From the NCBI GenBank assembly GCA_029378245.1, contig JARKIF010000042.1, positions 402,615 through 466,614 of the forward strand: a DNA stretch of 64,000 bases, written 5' to 3'. A program made the position numbers and the translations under genes. The stretch comes from Roridomyces roridus (lineage: Eukaryota > Basidiomycota > Agaricomycetes > Agaricales > Mycenaceae). Positions 31,000-40,719 of the stretch are shown in pieces (positions within the stretch are counted from its first letter, which is position 1; every line of letters starts with the position of its first letter). The notes under the pieces are model-generated. The model worked only from the letters and a program-made list of their open reading frames with translations, was not told the origin of the DNA and did no database searches.

Positions 31000-32130
31000 C
31001 CCATATTTTTCATTACCACGACGTTCCTGAGACATTCGAGTTGCATTCGAGCCCCCCTTTTCTGCTCCCGGAGAATGGATCATACTGCATATTTCCCGCC
31101 GTGCCTGATCGAATTGGCTCCGCTTTGACGACCCAATCGCTGTCTGACTTCTCCTCGCGACCTCCAAACGCGACCCAATCGCTGTCTTACTCGTATTACC
31201 ACTCCTTTCAGGCTCCTCCTTGCCGACCAAATCGTCTGTTTCTGCATTTCTGGTCAAAACACAGGATGTATTTAATGGGGGAGCCAACCTGCCACCGAAT
31301 TCAACCCTATGGCTCCGCAAACCACCCTCCCCCAGCTCCCCGTCGAACTCCTCACAGAGATTATGGCCACAACCTGGACCATGCCTCTCACACCTCAGGA
31401 GCGCCTGACGTTCATGAAAGCATCCATCCTCGTCAATTCGACCTGGGCGGCGATATACGACCACGTCTCCGCGCGCGATGTCTATATCCCGTCGTTTGCA
31501 TATTGCGAGCACTTTCTCCGGCCGACGCGGCGGCGTCGAACGCCAGACGCCGAGCGGGACGATTGGCTTGTCCCCGTACCTGCTCCATCGATTTTTCAAA
31601 GGCTTACGAGCCTTTTATGGGTGAAAGACGCTCCAGAGGACCAGAATAATGCTATCCCCGACCTCGCCTGCCGTTCTATTACGATCCAAGTCGTCGGAAC
31701 TCGAGACGGCGGTTCCAAGCTCCCACCATGGACTGGCTGGGTTCTCGAGCTGCTAGACGCACTCGGTGAGACCCTCGCACCGAATCTGGGTCGCCTTTGC
31801 GTCGAGTACGTGAACGTAGCCCCGGATTCTGCTGCGTTGGCGTTGGCTGCACTCGCTTCGCTCCCTGAGCAAATTACGCACCTCGAGTTACGGTTTTCCG
31901 CCGCAGATACGATTCTGGGGAGCGAGCCGAGTTTAAGGGGGACAGATCGTATGATTCAGTGGAGGGCACCGTCCATTAGGAACTTGACTGTCCTTGGAGC
32001 GGGGGAGGAGATTGTTAGGAGTGCGTTGGAGGCGTGTCCGAATGTGCAGGTTCTTCATGTGGACACACGACTCGAGTGTCGATGCCTTAAATCTTTGAAT
32101 CATAGTGTGCAGGTTGTGTATTGCCAGTAG
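31000..32130 (+). repeat. Arm of an inverted segmental duplication (partner 16435-17580)
   Basis: The family B gene and about 300 bp of 5' flank (for example 'gatccattctccg' with 'gaacg' nearby) recur in reverse orientation at 16435-17580. Differences are scattered substitutions, small indels and the 65-bp insertion in the other arm. Border positions are approximate. Confidence 0.7.
31309..32130 (+). CDS. F-box-like protein, family B
   Basis: An intact single-exon frame of 273 residues, 'MAPQTTLPQLPVELLTEIM' to 'LNHSVQVVYCQ'. It has the F-box-like start (Leu-Pro-Val-Glu-Leu-Leu), 'SILVNSTWAAIYDHV', 'PSIFQRLTSLLWV', 'LASLPEQITHLELRF' and 'CPNVQVLHVDTR'. It is the intact twin of the broken copy at 16435-17321 on the opposite strand. 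The similarity continues upstream to about 31,000, so both arms were copied with their 5' flank. No transmembrane or signal segment is seen. Function unknown; F-box-like adaptor role inferred. Confidence 0.78.
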   Translation: MAPQTTLPQLPVELLTEIMATTWTMPLTPQERLTFMKASILVNSTWAAIYDHVSARDVYIPSFAYCEHFLRPTRRRRTPDAERDDWLVPVPAPSIFQRLTSLLWVKDAPEDQNNAIPDLACRSITIQVVGTRDGGSKLPPWTGWVLELLDALGETLAPNLGRLCVEYVNVAPDSAALALAALASLPEQITHLELRFSAADTILGSEPSLRGTDRMIQWRAPSIRNLTVLGAGEEIVRSALEACPNVQVLHVDTRLECRCLKSLNHSVQVVYCQ

Positions 32131-32442
32131 TTGAAAGTGAATGGCCGACGCAAGAAAGGCTTTAGGATCCAAGGACTTGCAGAAACGGTGACTGGGAGAA
32201 CCCATGATCCAGAGTGTCGATACCATCTGCGGCCTGCCCTAGTGATTACTTGAGGCGGCTCCGAGTGTCGGGCGAGCACGAGAACTTCTCTCAGTGCAAC
32301 TCCCAGAGTAGATTGTGGTGGTCGGATTCAACTTGAAGCTTTGAAGGCCCGTGCGAGGGCGGTGTTCCGACGCGTCAACTTCCTCTGTTCACAATCCTTG
32401 GACGCCTTGAACAGAAATCAGGGCAGACAAAATTCCCTGATG

Positions 32443-32475
32443 CTATATCCACCTTGGTCGCCACAACCAATGAAA
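32443..32475 (-). pseudogene. Tiny relic of a family A C-terminal tail
   Basis: The minus strand reads 'HWLWRPRWI' then a stop, matching the tails 'HWLCRPQWI' (30548) and 'HWLCRPGWI' (40720). Nothing family-like precedes it, so it is an isolated fragment left by duplication or deletion. Confidence 0.45.
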
Positions 32476-32519
32476 ACGAAGTCAATTATCATTTCACGTT
32501 GAAACTTGAAGAGGCAACA

Positions 32520-33416
32520 CTACTCTAAATCAAACAAGAGAACCTCCGCCGTCCTGTCGCCAATATTCTCTATCGTCGGTTCTCCGCCGCTCTTCTCAAA
32601 ATACAGATACGCTCCATCTCCCTCCCGAAGTTCAACCTCGTTGCCCGTGTCGCTAAAGATCCTGATCGCAGCGCCCGTCGCCGGTCCAGTCTTGTACCCA
32701 CTGGTCTGCACGACGTGAATGTACCCCTTCTCGCCCTTGATCGACTGTTTCAGACTCTTCCCCTCCGACAGCAGCGTCGCGTACAAAGTAAGCGCGCTCT
32801 GCACAGGCGCAGGTCCCGCACCCTCGCGACTATCCTTCGATACGCCTTCTGCGTCAACGGGTGCCACCACGCGGGCCCACGTGTCCCTTTTCTCCTCGTC
32901 GTTGAAATGACGGGTGAAGTACCTCGGTGTGAGGTTCGAGACGGTGGGGAAGAACCAGATTTGGAGGAAATGGACCGGCTCGGGGCCGTGTTGTTTCTCC
33001 GAGTGGGAGATGCCCGTGCCGGCCGAGGTCAGCTGTATGTCGCCGCGGTTGAGAACTTCGACGTTGCCCATGGAGTCTCCGCTACATAAGACGCCTCAGG
33101 AAAAGACAGATAGATCGGAAAGAGGCGCAACTGCTCCAATTGCCCCGAGACGATATACGAAAAGATTTCGAACTCGCGATGAGAGTGTGTCCCGAAACCC
33201 TTGTTCGGTGAGACGTGGTCCTCGTTTATGATTCGGAGGGCACCGAAACTGGCGTGTTTGTAGTCTTCCGGTCTGTATATGTTTTAGAGAATGAATAAGA
33301 AAATCAGTTGGTTCTCACGAGTCGAAGGAAACAGAAAACGTGTGGAACGTCTGAAGCCACCCGTAGTCTCCGTGGCCACGATCCTGGCTGAGACGCGGTA
33401 CGATCTTGACACCCAT
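32520..33416 (-). CDS. Pirin-family bicupin protein, 3 exons
   Basis: Exons on the minus strand: 33319-33416, 33132-33272, 32520-33081; the sum is 801 nt (266 aa) with consistent phases and GT-AG introns of 46 and 50 nt. Landmarks are 'RGHGDYGWLQTFHTFSV', 'GFGTHSHREFEIFSYI' (cupin metal-binding His and Glu), 'HGDSMGNVEVLNRGDIQ' and 'TGISHSEKQHGPEPVHFLQIW'. Pirins are iron-binding nuclear or cytosolic bicupins; relatives act as quercetin 2,3-dioxygenases (YhaK type) or transcription cofactors. Which applies here cannot be told. The start is chosen because family similarity begins there. It is divergent from the gene at 33621, sharing about 200 bp. Confidence 0.88.
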
Positions 33417-33496
33417 ATCGGTGAGTTCGGGCTGGAAGAAGATTGAAGTCGAGAGAGAGACGTAGGAGGAGGTTGAATTTCCACGACATGAAAGAG

Positions 33497-33502
33497 TTTA
33501 TA
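33497..33502 (-). promoter_or_regulatory. TATA box of the pirin gene
   Basis: The minus strand reads TATAAA about 80-85 bp upstream of the pirin ATG, inside the sequence 'ctatataaac'. Position and sequence suit a core promoter. Confidence 0.5.
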
Positions 33503-33620
33503 TAGACCGAGGCGGCGAAAAAAGCGAGCCAGATTTGACGTACGTTGACAGGTCATACCCCCCAGCAGGTTCCCTATATCAATTGAATGCGCAATGCCCC
33601 AGATATTTAGACAACTCCCC

Positions 33621-34651
33621 ATGTCCGCGAACAAAACCTACTGCACTGCATTCGGCATTCACCTCGTCCCTGCTGGTACCACGCTGCAGGACTTTGAAGC
33701 CAAGTGCCAAACCCTCATCACGTCGCTCCTTGCTCTGCCGGTGGCGCAGAATAACTACCTCAAATTCGACATCGTAGGTGTATACTACCCTCATCCTTCG
33801 CGCCAAGCTTGACCTCGCGACGACTAGCTAACTCAAAATGATACGGCCAAAAATGCTTTGAGCGTTCTCGGGTTTCCAGCTCCACAGCCTGCCGTGTACC
33901 TCAGAGCATACCTTGCGGCAAGTTACTCCGATGGAACCTGGCGCATTCTGACTGCCGTTAGACCGTGGCCAACTGGACGGCGGTGTGTCATTCGCAGCAG
34001 AAATCCCTGCAAATGTCTTATGATACGTACACTTTCGCAGATTCACCTAGATGCCGACTACATGAAGCTACTCTCAGAAGCGCAGTCGTGGGGATTCCAG
34101 ACCGGAGCCAGCGTCTTCCTTTCCAACTTGGTCACCAAACTGGAGGACACAATCCTTGATACCAACGCTATTCTCGGAATCCACCAGGTGGGCCAGGATA
34201 TGGCCGAGCTCGGTATAGATATGGACAAATTTTTCCAAATGCTGAGCGCGGTGGCTACCGCCTTCCTTGACTTGGGTTCCTTAATTCCAAATTTTCCAAT
34301 CAATACCATGGGGCTGGTGCGTTCCTCGTTATTTGCAGACATGACAGGGAACATTCCACCAGTTGAACGGGAACGCGGATGCCGCAGCATCAGGTTATGC
34401 TTCCTCCCAGCCGGCTGTAATCTCCATCACGGAATGCAACTCACTGACCACTGATGTATGTACGAGTCCTTTCTTTTTAATCGAGTTCTTGTTTTTCCGA
34501 CTGTCAATGATTTACCACTGCCTTGCAGCTCAGCGGTAACTTTGAAGTCAAGGCCTTTGTAGCGCAGGCGGTCGAGACCCTCAGCGGTGTTCATACTTTC
34601 TGCTCCATCGACGTGAACAACGTATGGACCAGCCCCGGATTCACCGTGTGA
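33621..34651 (+). pseudogene. EthD/Dabb-like protein of unknown function, multi-exon, probably damaged
   Basis: The first exon starts 'MSANKTYCTAFGIHLVPAGTT' and ends near 'YLKFDI' with donor gtaggt (about 33775). Later coding stretches are 'ALSVLGFPAPQPAVYLRAY' (about 33855), 'ANWTAVCHSQQKS' (about 33970), 'DADYMKLLSEAQSWGFQTGAS' (about 34052-34115), 'LIPNFPINTMGL' and, after introns at about 34316-34361 and 34455-34528, 'SGNFEVKAFVAQAVETL' to the stop at 34651. The spacing of 'LPVAQ', 'GFPAPQP' and 'WGFQTG' suits a small dimeric alpha/beta-barrel protein as I recall the family. The expected acceptor near 33840-33845 ('gatacg') lacks the AG present in the sister copy ('gatgcag', 43419), so splicing is probably broken. 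Exon ends are approximate. Confidence 0.5.
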
Positions 34652-34835
34652 TGCAGGAACTTGCGATAGCGCTTCAAATTTGTGTGTGTACGATAATACA
34701 ATTATCTTGTGCGGAGAACTCTCCAAGGTGTGCATCCTCATACTGTCAGAGACGTAGGCCGACACGGAACCGATCTCCGATGACTCGGTGTACTGACGCC
34801 GGACGATGAGACGGTGCGTTTACTAAACCACGACT

Positions 34836-36524
34836 TCAGAGTGTACGAAAGCCAATGGAAGCAGGACTCGCATGAACTATGTAATCATAAGACCACTCTT
34901 GTGCGCACATCCAGCGCAACATGACACCCGAATCTCCGGTATAACCGGCTGACGAGCAGGAAAAATCTACGCCAGCTTGGGCAAGCAACTCCAATTCTAC
35001 GTGCGGAGCCGGGATCAAGTCAGCATTTGGTGCCAGTTCATATTCATAACAGATTGTCGCAGCTTGAAGGGCGCAGGGGAGTAGATTCAGCCAGGATGTC
35101 AGCATTTGGAGATAGGAGTCATAGCCGAGGTTGGAAAGCGATAAGGCGCCCTCGAATGCGAGGTAAAAGTGGGATAGACGTGGAGCGACAACCACGCCAC
35201 CGGATACATCCAGCAAATTGGCCAAATCGAGGACAGTATCCTCGGAGTCATCGTCGAATGTGTTTGAATGGGAACTCGTTACAGGACGTAGCATGATTGC
35301 GAGTTCGGTGATCGAAGTGTATCTCTGAAGGATGGCACGCACAAAATCCCGGTGCGGTTGACCTCTAAGACCGAGCCTTCGAAGTCGACTCGAGGTCTCT
35401 GATATGAAGCGATCCAAGACTGCGCCGTCGATGATTGTCTGATCCTGAGGACATCCCAGCGTAATTTGCTCCAGTAAAGGCAACCTGAGAAACGAAAGGA
35501 TGCTGATGTGTGATACATACAGACATCGAAGCCGCGACAACTGGATGACCTCGCTGGTGGTTCCCCATTCGGGGGCTGCGCGGAGGCCACTGATGTGTGC
35601 CACAACGAGGTTGGGGTTGGCCTTCAGAATCGCCAAATATGTGTTCCAGCTGGCCCCTTCCACTTGGTATCGAGTGAGTTGGTTGACCGGCGGGAGGAGG
35701 GTTACAGGTAAAGCTCGACGGTTGACGCCCAAATCAACCAAGGAGCCTGCACTTGCAAATAATCAACCGCCGGCGCAGCTGCTTCGCCATATTCGTCGAT
35801 CCAATCCAACCAAATCTTGCGCAATGCAGGGATGCGGTCGCGAAGCGAGAGAAGCAGGGGCGCCAAATCTGCTGTCACTTCCAGGCAAGCCTCTTCCCAA
35901 CGAGCAGAGTGTTCAATAAGGTAGCGAAGCATTTGGATCTGGGAATCTGTGTCGCGCTCGAGCGACGCGTAGAAATGTATTTTGAGTCTTCTCGCGCGCT
36001 GAACCTGGACCTCGATGGCATGGGGTGCATAACGACGTTCATCGTAGTGAAGAATAAGCAGGGACCACAAGGCAGATGCCGAGATAGCCACCGCGCGCCA
36101 TGAGCTGCATACGTGAGTCAGAACCCATGGGCTCAGCTTTATGGTGCGATCTTGATAGTACATCGCGTCCTTGAGGATGGGGAGCGACCACATGAAGATT
36201 TCCTCGAGTATCTCCGAAGGTAGGAGAAAGAACGCGCTCCTTGGCCCCGCGGAACGGAGCCAGGAAGGCCCGGTCAACCTCCAAGTGGGAGAGTCGTTCT
36301 CGTAACCGAGAGATCTCAGTGTCGAGTGCAGCCAGCTGTGTCTCGATTTTCGATGAGACAGAGAGAACGAAAGAAGTTTCTGAGGGCTCGGGAGCCTCGT
36401 TCGAGTTGGACAGAGAGTGGAATCGCGTTCCAGGGGCGACGGCGCTTTTCAGCTCGCACGATTGCTCATCCAAGGTAGTTTGCCCGGGGACTTGGCCACA
36501 GTTGGAGCAACGGGAGGAGCTCAT
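34836..36524 (-). pseudogene. F-box/LRR-like protein, family A, two frameshifts
   Basis: Begins at 36524 with 'MSSSRCSNCGQV' (CxxCG) and a coiled coil ending 'KERVLSP'. About 11 nt are then missing in the core of the F-box, and the frame changes; the next segment resumes 'LPSEILEEIFMWSLP' through 'LDWIDEYGEAAAPAVDYLQ'. At about 35753 one more base is missing, and the last segment starts 'AGSLVDLGV' and runs to 34836 ('RWMCAQEWSYDY...'). The C terminus runs 16 residues past the usual end, so the normal stop is also lost. No full protein can be made. Nearest relatives by eye are the 28.9-kb and 38.9-kb copies. Confidence 0.82.
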
Positions 36525-37160
36525 CTGCTTAAGTACATTGTGAGGATGTTTAGCTCTGCGGATAGTTTATCTTGACCCACGCTACGCTGATTTCTGAATG
36601 AGAGAGAGGAAGAAATGTGACGTAAACATGAACAAAGGTAAAACACCGAGCCTCGAAGGCCATACACAGGTGATATAAACGAGATAATTACGCCGTTTTT
36701 AGTCCAATTCACGACAACTGCCAACGTCGCGGCTTCTGACCCCACCCAAAAGTCCACAACCCAACCCGGCGTAGAGCGTCCCACCAGGGGTGAGAATGCA
36801 AGGCGAGCTCCCCTCCTTGGCCCTTGTCTCCCTCTTGAGTACCCAGGTAGGCGCGCAGACAACGGCATCCACCTTCTCCTCCCCTCATCCGGCCACCGTC
36901 TGAAAACCCATGGTGCTCCCCGTGCGAAGCTGCTCGCCGTCACGTCGAGCCCGCGTTTCGACCCTCCGGCCGTAAATCCCTCCCACCCACTCGCTCGATC
37001 CACGTGTGAGACACAGTGACATCGAGCTGCGATAGTTCGATGAATTGGCGCAGGCATACTCTGGGGAAACAGCTCGATATGACCTTGGAGCTCATGGGCA
37101 AATCCGCGAGGTGGTCCGAGCACCGACTGACACCGATATCGACCAAGTATCTGGAGGAAA
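36525..37160. other. Intergenic region
   Basis: No supported gene. Long minus-strand frames here (up to 240 codons) show no family features and overlap plus-strand frames, so they are treated as chance, except for their first part, which belongs to the CWC27 relic. Confidence 0.4.
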
Positions 37161-37169
37161 CTGAGCGGG

Positions 37170-38060
37170 CCTGGGTGTTGCCACTGTCCTTCTCCCCCAT
37201 CCCCGCCCGCATCCCCTGCTCCCGACATCGGCTTATCCTCCACCCAGCCCCGAAAGGCACTGAGTGCCTTGAGAATATGCCCTTCGTCTCACCGCTTGCC
37301 CTTGACGGCAAGCCCGGCCCTTTGGCATACCTCCCGAGCTTCTCCTGCAGGCACGACGTCTTGGTCTTCTTGGACTCGCGCTGCGCCTCAAGCTCTTCCC
37401 CCACCGCCCCGCTTCCGAGCAATGACGCGGATTTTCCGCTTCCATCTGTGCGATCTTCGTTTCTCGCGAATGCCTGGTGAAAGCTCGTCAGCGCTGAGAA
37501 TGAAGAAAGGGAAAGCAACGCGCACATTGACGACGCTGCCTCCTGCGCGTGCTTTCCCCGGATCTCGGTAATATGTATCGAGTCCCTGGTCACCGCTGGT
37601 TTTCTTATTTCTTCTTTTGTTTCAATGGGCGCATCAGCCGTCGATTCCGCTGGGTTTGTTCACCAAGTCCGGTAGAGGCACGACCGCAGCCTGCGGGTCC
37701 ACCACTATGAAAACGAATGAAGAGTCATAGAGGAGCCAAAGAGGGAACGCACAGTCATGTCGGAAGATAGCCTTCTTGGCAACGGTAGGAGGCGCAGCCT
37801 CCTCGTCCCTGACCGAAGAGCTGCACATTCCTGTGACAGGTAAACGACAAGGCGGTAGTGCAAAAAAGGGCGCATTTTTAGCTCCCTTGCGCCTCTCAGC
37901 CCCTTCGCGCTCTCGCTGCGCCTCCTCCCGCGCTCGCTGCTGGGCGCGTTTCTCTGCAGCACTGCAGCAGCAGTGATACGGGAGGACGATATCGTCGAAT
38001 GGGTTGGCGAATATCCGGATGGACCGGACTTTGGTGGGGCTGGAGCGGTCAGCAAGGGTA
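37170..38060 (-). pseudogene. Decayed 3' part of a CWC27-type spliceosomal cyclophilin gene
   Basis: On the minus strand from about 38,020: 'KVRSIRIFANPFDDIV', a scrambled 'PRITAAEKRAQQRAREEAQRERE' region broken by small indels, and 'AERRKGAK'. A probable intron (38-nt acceptor 'cacag') leads to 'NVQL...RDEEAAPPTVAKKAIFRHD', then an intron (donor gtgcgt, acceptor tag near 37704) to 'LVDPQAAVVPLPDLVNKPSGIDG'. Further on are 'RYAKGPGLPS' and, in another frame after a TGA, 'HILKALSAFRGWVEDKPM'. These match, from memory, the region after the cyclophilin domain in CWC27 proteins. The cyclophilin domain is not found upstream, so this is a truncated, frameshifted relic. Boundaries are approximate. 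Confidence 0.55.
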
Positions 38061-38929
38061 CTGGACTGGACGCCCGGTGTCCCGAGTTCTGGCAAATAGT
38101 CAAGTTAGTTAGTGGGACGAGGACTACAGACGAGAACTCGCCCATCTACCGATTCCCATTACCCAGCAAAGTCACAAGAAGGTCCCTATGCGAAAGGGAG
38201 GGGGACGCGCTGTGAACGCAATAATCTTGCCATGTAGCTCGTCTGCGCGGTCTAACGGACGCTTCAGTGTTGACGGAAGCCCACAGGCCACGCTGCGCAC
38301 GGAGGGTGTCGTCGTGTTACTCATGGCGAAGATTCTGCGATGGGGGTAGGCGGAGTCGAGGGCGTATCTTGCCCTCGAAGGGTTCTACTCATTCGTCAGG
38401 GAGGGGAGCTCAGGAGTGCACTGAGACAGACCTCCATAATTCGCCGCCTGTTGTCTGCCGTCTGCCTCAGAATGCGAGGGACCACACTGTCTGGCGGGTC
38501 AATGCCACACACGCAGCGTGAAGGACGGCGTTGTAACGCCGGTGGAATGTGACATCGACATAGTAGCCTGGAGACGTAATCTCTGGCACCAGTATCAGCG
38601 CGTCTTCTCAAGTCAAAAACTACACGAGACGCACGATAATAATGAGGTTCGTGGGCACCAAAAGTCCCTCGCTCCCGCCGTACCCTGAGTTGCGAGTAGC
38701 CGACACCGATTCAGGACTCGACGAGGTCCTGGAAGGAAGGGGGGAAAGTCGATGTGCGTGGCGAGGTAATGGCGTGGAGATCGATCCTGGGGCCTGTGGC
38801 GACGACAACAGAGAGAAAGCAAATCGCTCACGTGCACAACTTTCCTTTTTCGTCGCCTGCCTTCCTCGAGTGTTGACGGTACTTAAGATAGATTTTCTGT
38901 GACCACAGCGCGCTCAGTTTGCCCTACAG
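38061..38929. other. Intergenic region
   Basis: No gene seen; nothing here resembles the missing cyclophilin domain of the neighbouring relic. The bases before 38930 ('ccctacag') look like a splice acceptor, as at other family A starts. Confidence 0.4.
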
Positions 38930-40587
38930 ATGACCCGAAGTGTATTCTTTGTGGAGCAGCATCCCCTCAGATTCGGATCGAGTCCCACGTCACCAGTGCG
39001 CAACCGCGCCTATATGACCCACTCCATCGCATCTCACAACTTCATAGAGAGTACCCCTGGGTCCCCACTGTACACCCTTCTGAATTCTAACAATCCTCCC
39101 AAAGCATCTGAGCTTCCCCTTGTCTATTCGGCTACCGCAGAACTCAGCGAGCACTTGGTTTCGCTCGACGAGGAAATCTCGCAGCTACAGGATCGACTTG
39201 TCCAGCTCAATCAGGACCGCAGCGTACTGGCGCGTCAGCTGCGACGACACGAGGCGATTCTTTCCCCGATTCGACGTGCGCCACCCGAGATACTCGGCGA
39301 AATCTTCTCGTGGACGCTCCCGTGCAGCTTCCGAGAGGCGAACTTGGAGGACTGCGACTTTGATCTTACACGGAGTCCATGGGTTTTGACACATGTCTGT
39401 AGCCTCTGGAGAGCCGTCGCAATCTCCATGCCCTCTCTATGGTCGTTAATTCTGCTCCGTTACGATCATGATCACAAGGCTCACTACCCTCTGGCGGCAG
39501 TCCAAACCCACGTCGAGCGCTCACAAATGCTGAAGGTGTACTTTTATGGAGCCAGCCAATTCGATGCCGGGCACCAGATCCAAAGCTCCAATATCTCATT
39601 GAACATTCTGCACGATGGGAGGATCTGATCATCATGCTGACGCCCGACCTGTTCCCTCTTCTTCACGACCTTCATGATCGGGTCCCAGCTCTTCGGAGAC
39701 TGTGCCTGGACTGGGATAGCGAGAAAGGCGAACAAGCGGCGCAAACGATCGACCACTTTCAGACCGCGGTTTCCTTGGTCGACCTCGTTGTCTTCCGCAA
39801 ACATATGCCCATGACATTTTCCCTTCCAAGTGGTCTCCTGACTCATTACAGCATTGGTGCGGCGTGGAGCACACATCGAGAGCTGTTGGGAATGAGCCCC
39901 AATCTTGTTGATGCTCGTATCACCATTTTCCCCGAAGGACTGGACTGGTCCATCTCGAACCGAGTTCTCGAACTCTTGCAACTCCGTGGTGTTTACACAT
40001 CCCATGCGCAGGCCCTGGCGTTCTTCAAAGTGTTGGTTCTGGAGCAACTCACGGTGGAATGTGGGTCGGAGGAATCCATGGCTGCCTTGGCCCCATCTCT
40101 CGATCGCTTTCTCGCGGAGTCAGCTGCAACCGTTCGAAAAATTGGTCTGAGATGCTTGGCAGATGCGTGTTTAGCTACGCAGATGCTACAGACGTATCCT
40201 TCCGTCACGGAACTGGCTATCTTCATCCATAGCTCTCCCGGAAGAACATACGAGTCCTACATCACAAGCAATGCTTTGCTTTCCATCCTCCAGTTTCCGG
40301 AACCGACGAGCCAGGCTCTCGCTCCGCACTTGACCCATATCCACCTCGTATTCGAAACCAAATTGCGCATGGATTTTGAACTCTATGTTCGCATGTTGGA
40401 GTCTCGTTGGGAAAGCCCTCGGCGTGTGCTTCAAGTAGCCACTCTGGTCTTTGATGAGGGGGCAGCTCCTCCCTCGTGGAGCGCCAAACTGGATTCACTT
40501 CGCGCTCGCGGTTTGAACTTCTCCTTAATCGGACCGGAGATGGTGGATAATATGGGCGAGTGGTTTTGTAATCCTACCTGGTGTTGA
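38930..40587 (+). pseudogene. F-box/LRR-like protein, family A, frameshifted
   Basis: The frame from ATG 38930 runs through 'LLNSNNPPKASELPLV', a coiled coil, the F-box core 'LSPIRRAPPEILGEIFSW' and 'CSLWRAVAISMPSLWSL' to 39628. At about 39582 one base is missing ('CAAAGCTCC' for an expected CAAATGCTCC), and the rest is in the next frame from 'LIEHSARWEDL' to the tail 'WFCNPTWC' at 40587. The CxxCG motif ('CILCG') is present at the very start, but in a different frame from the F-box. So the N terminus probably carries two compensating shifts that scrambled the first 40 residues. The leucine-rich half is otherwise clean. Confidence 0.82.
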
Positions 40588-40719
40588 ATGTATTTGGGAC
40601 GGATGCGCCGAGAGATTGAAAGATGATTCCAACAAACTCACAAGCTAATAGAAAACCTGTCTAAAAATGTATGTGTCCTGAACGCGTACCAGCGCAGACA
40701 AAAAGGGTTTCTGCACTAT

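Noticed and set aside
36521..37243. Minus-strand open frame of 240 codons
   Set aside because: Apart from its first residues, which belong to the CWC27 relic, it has no recognisable feature and overlaps other open frames in GC-rich DNA.
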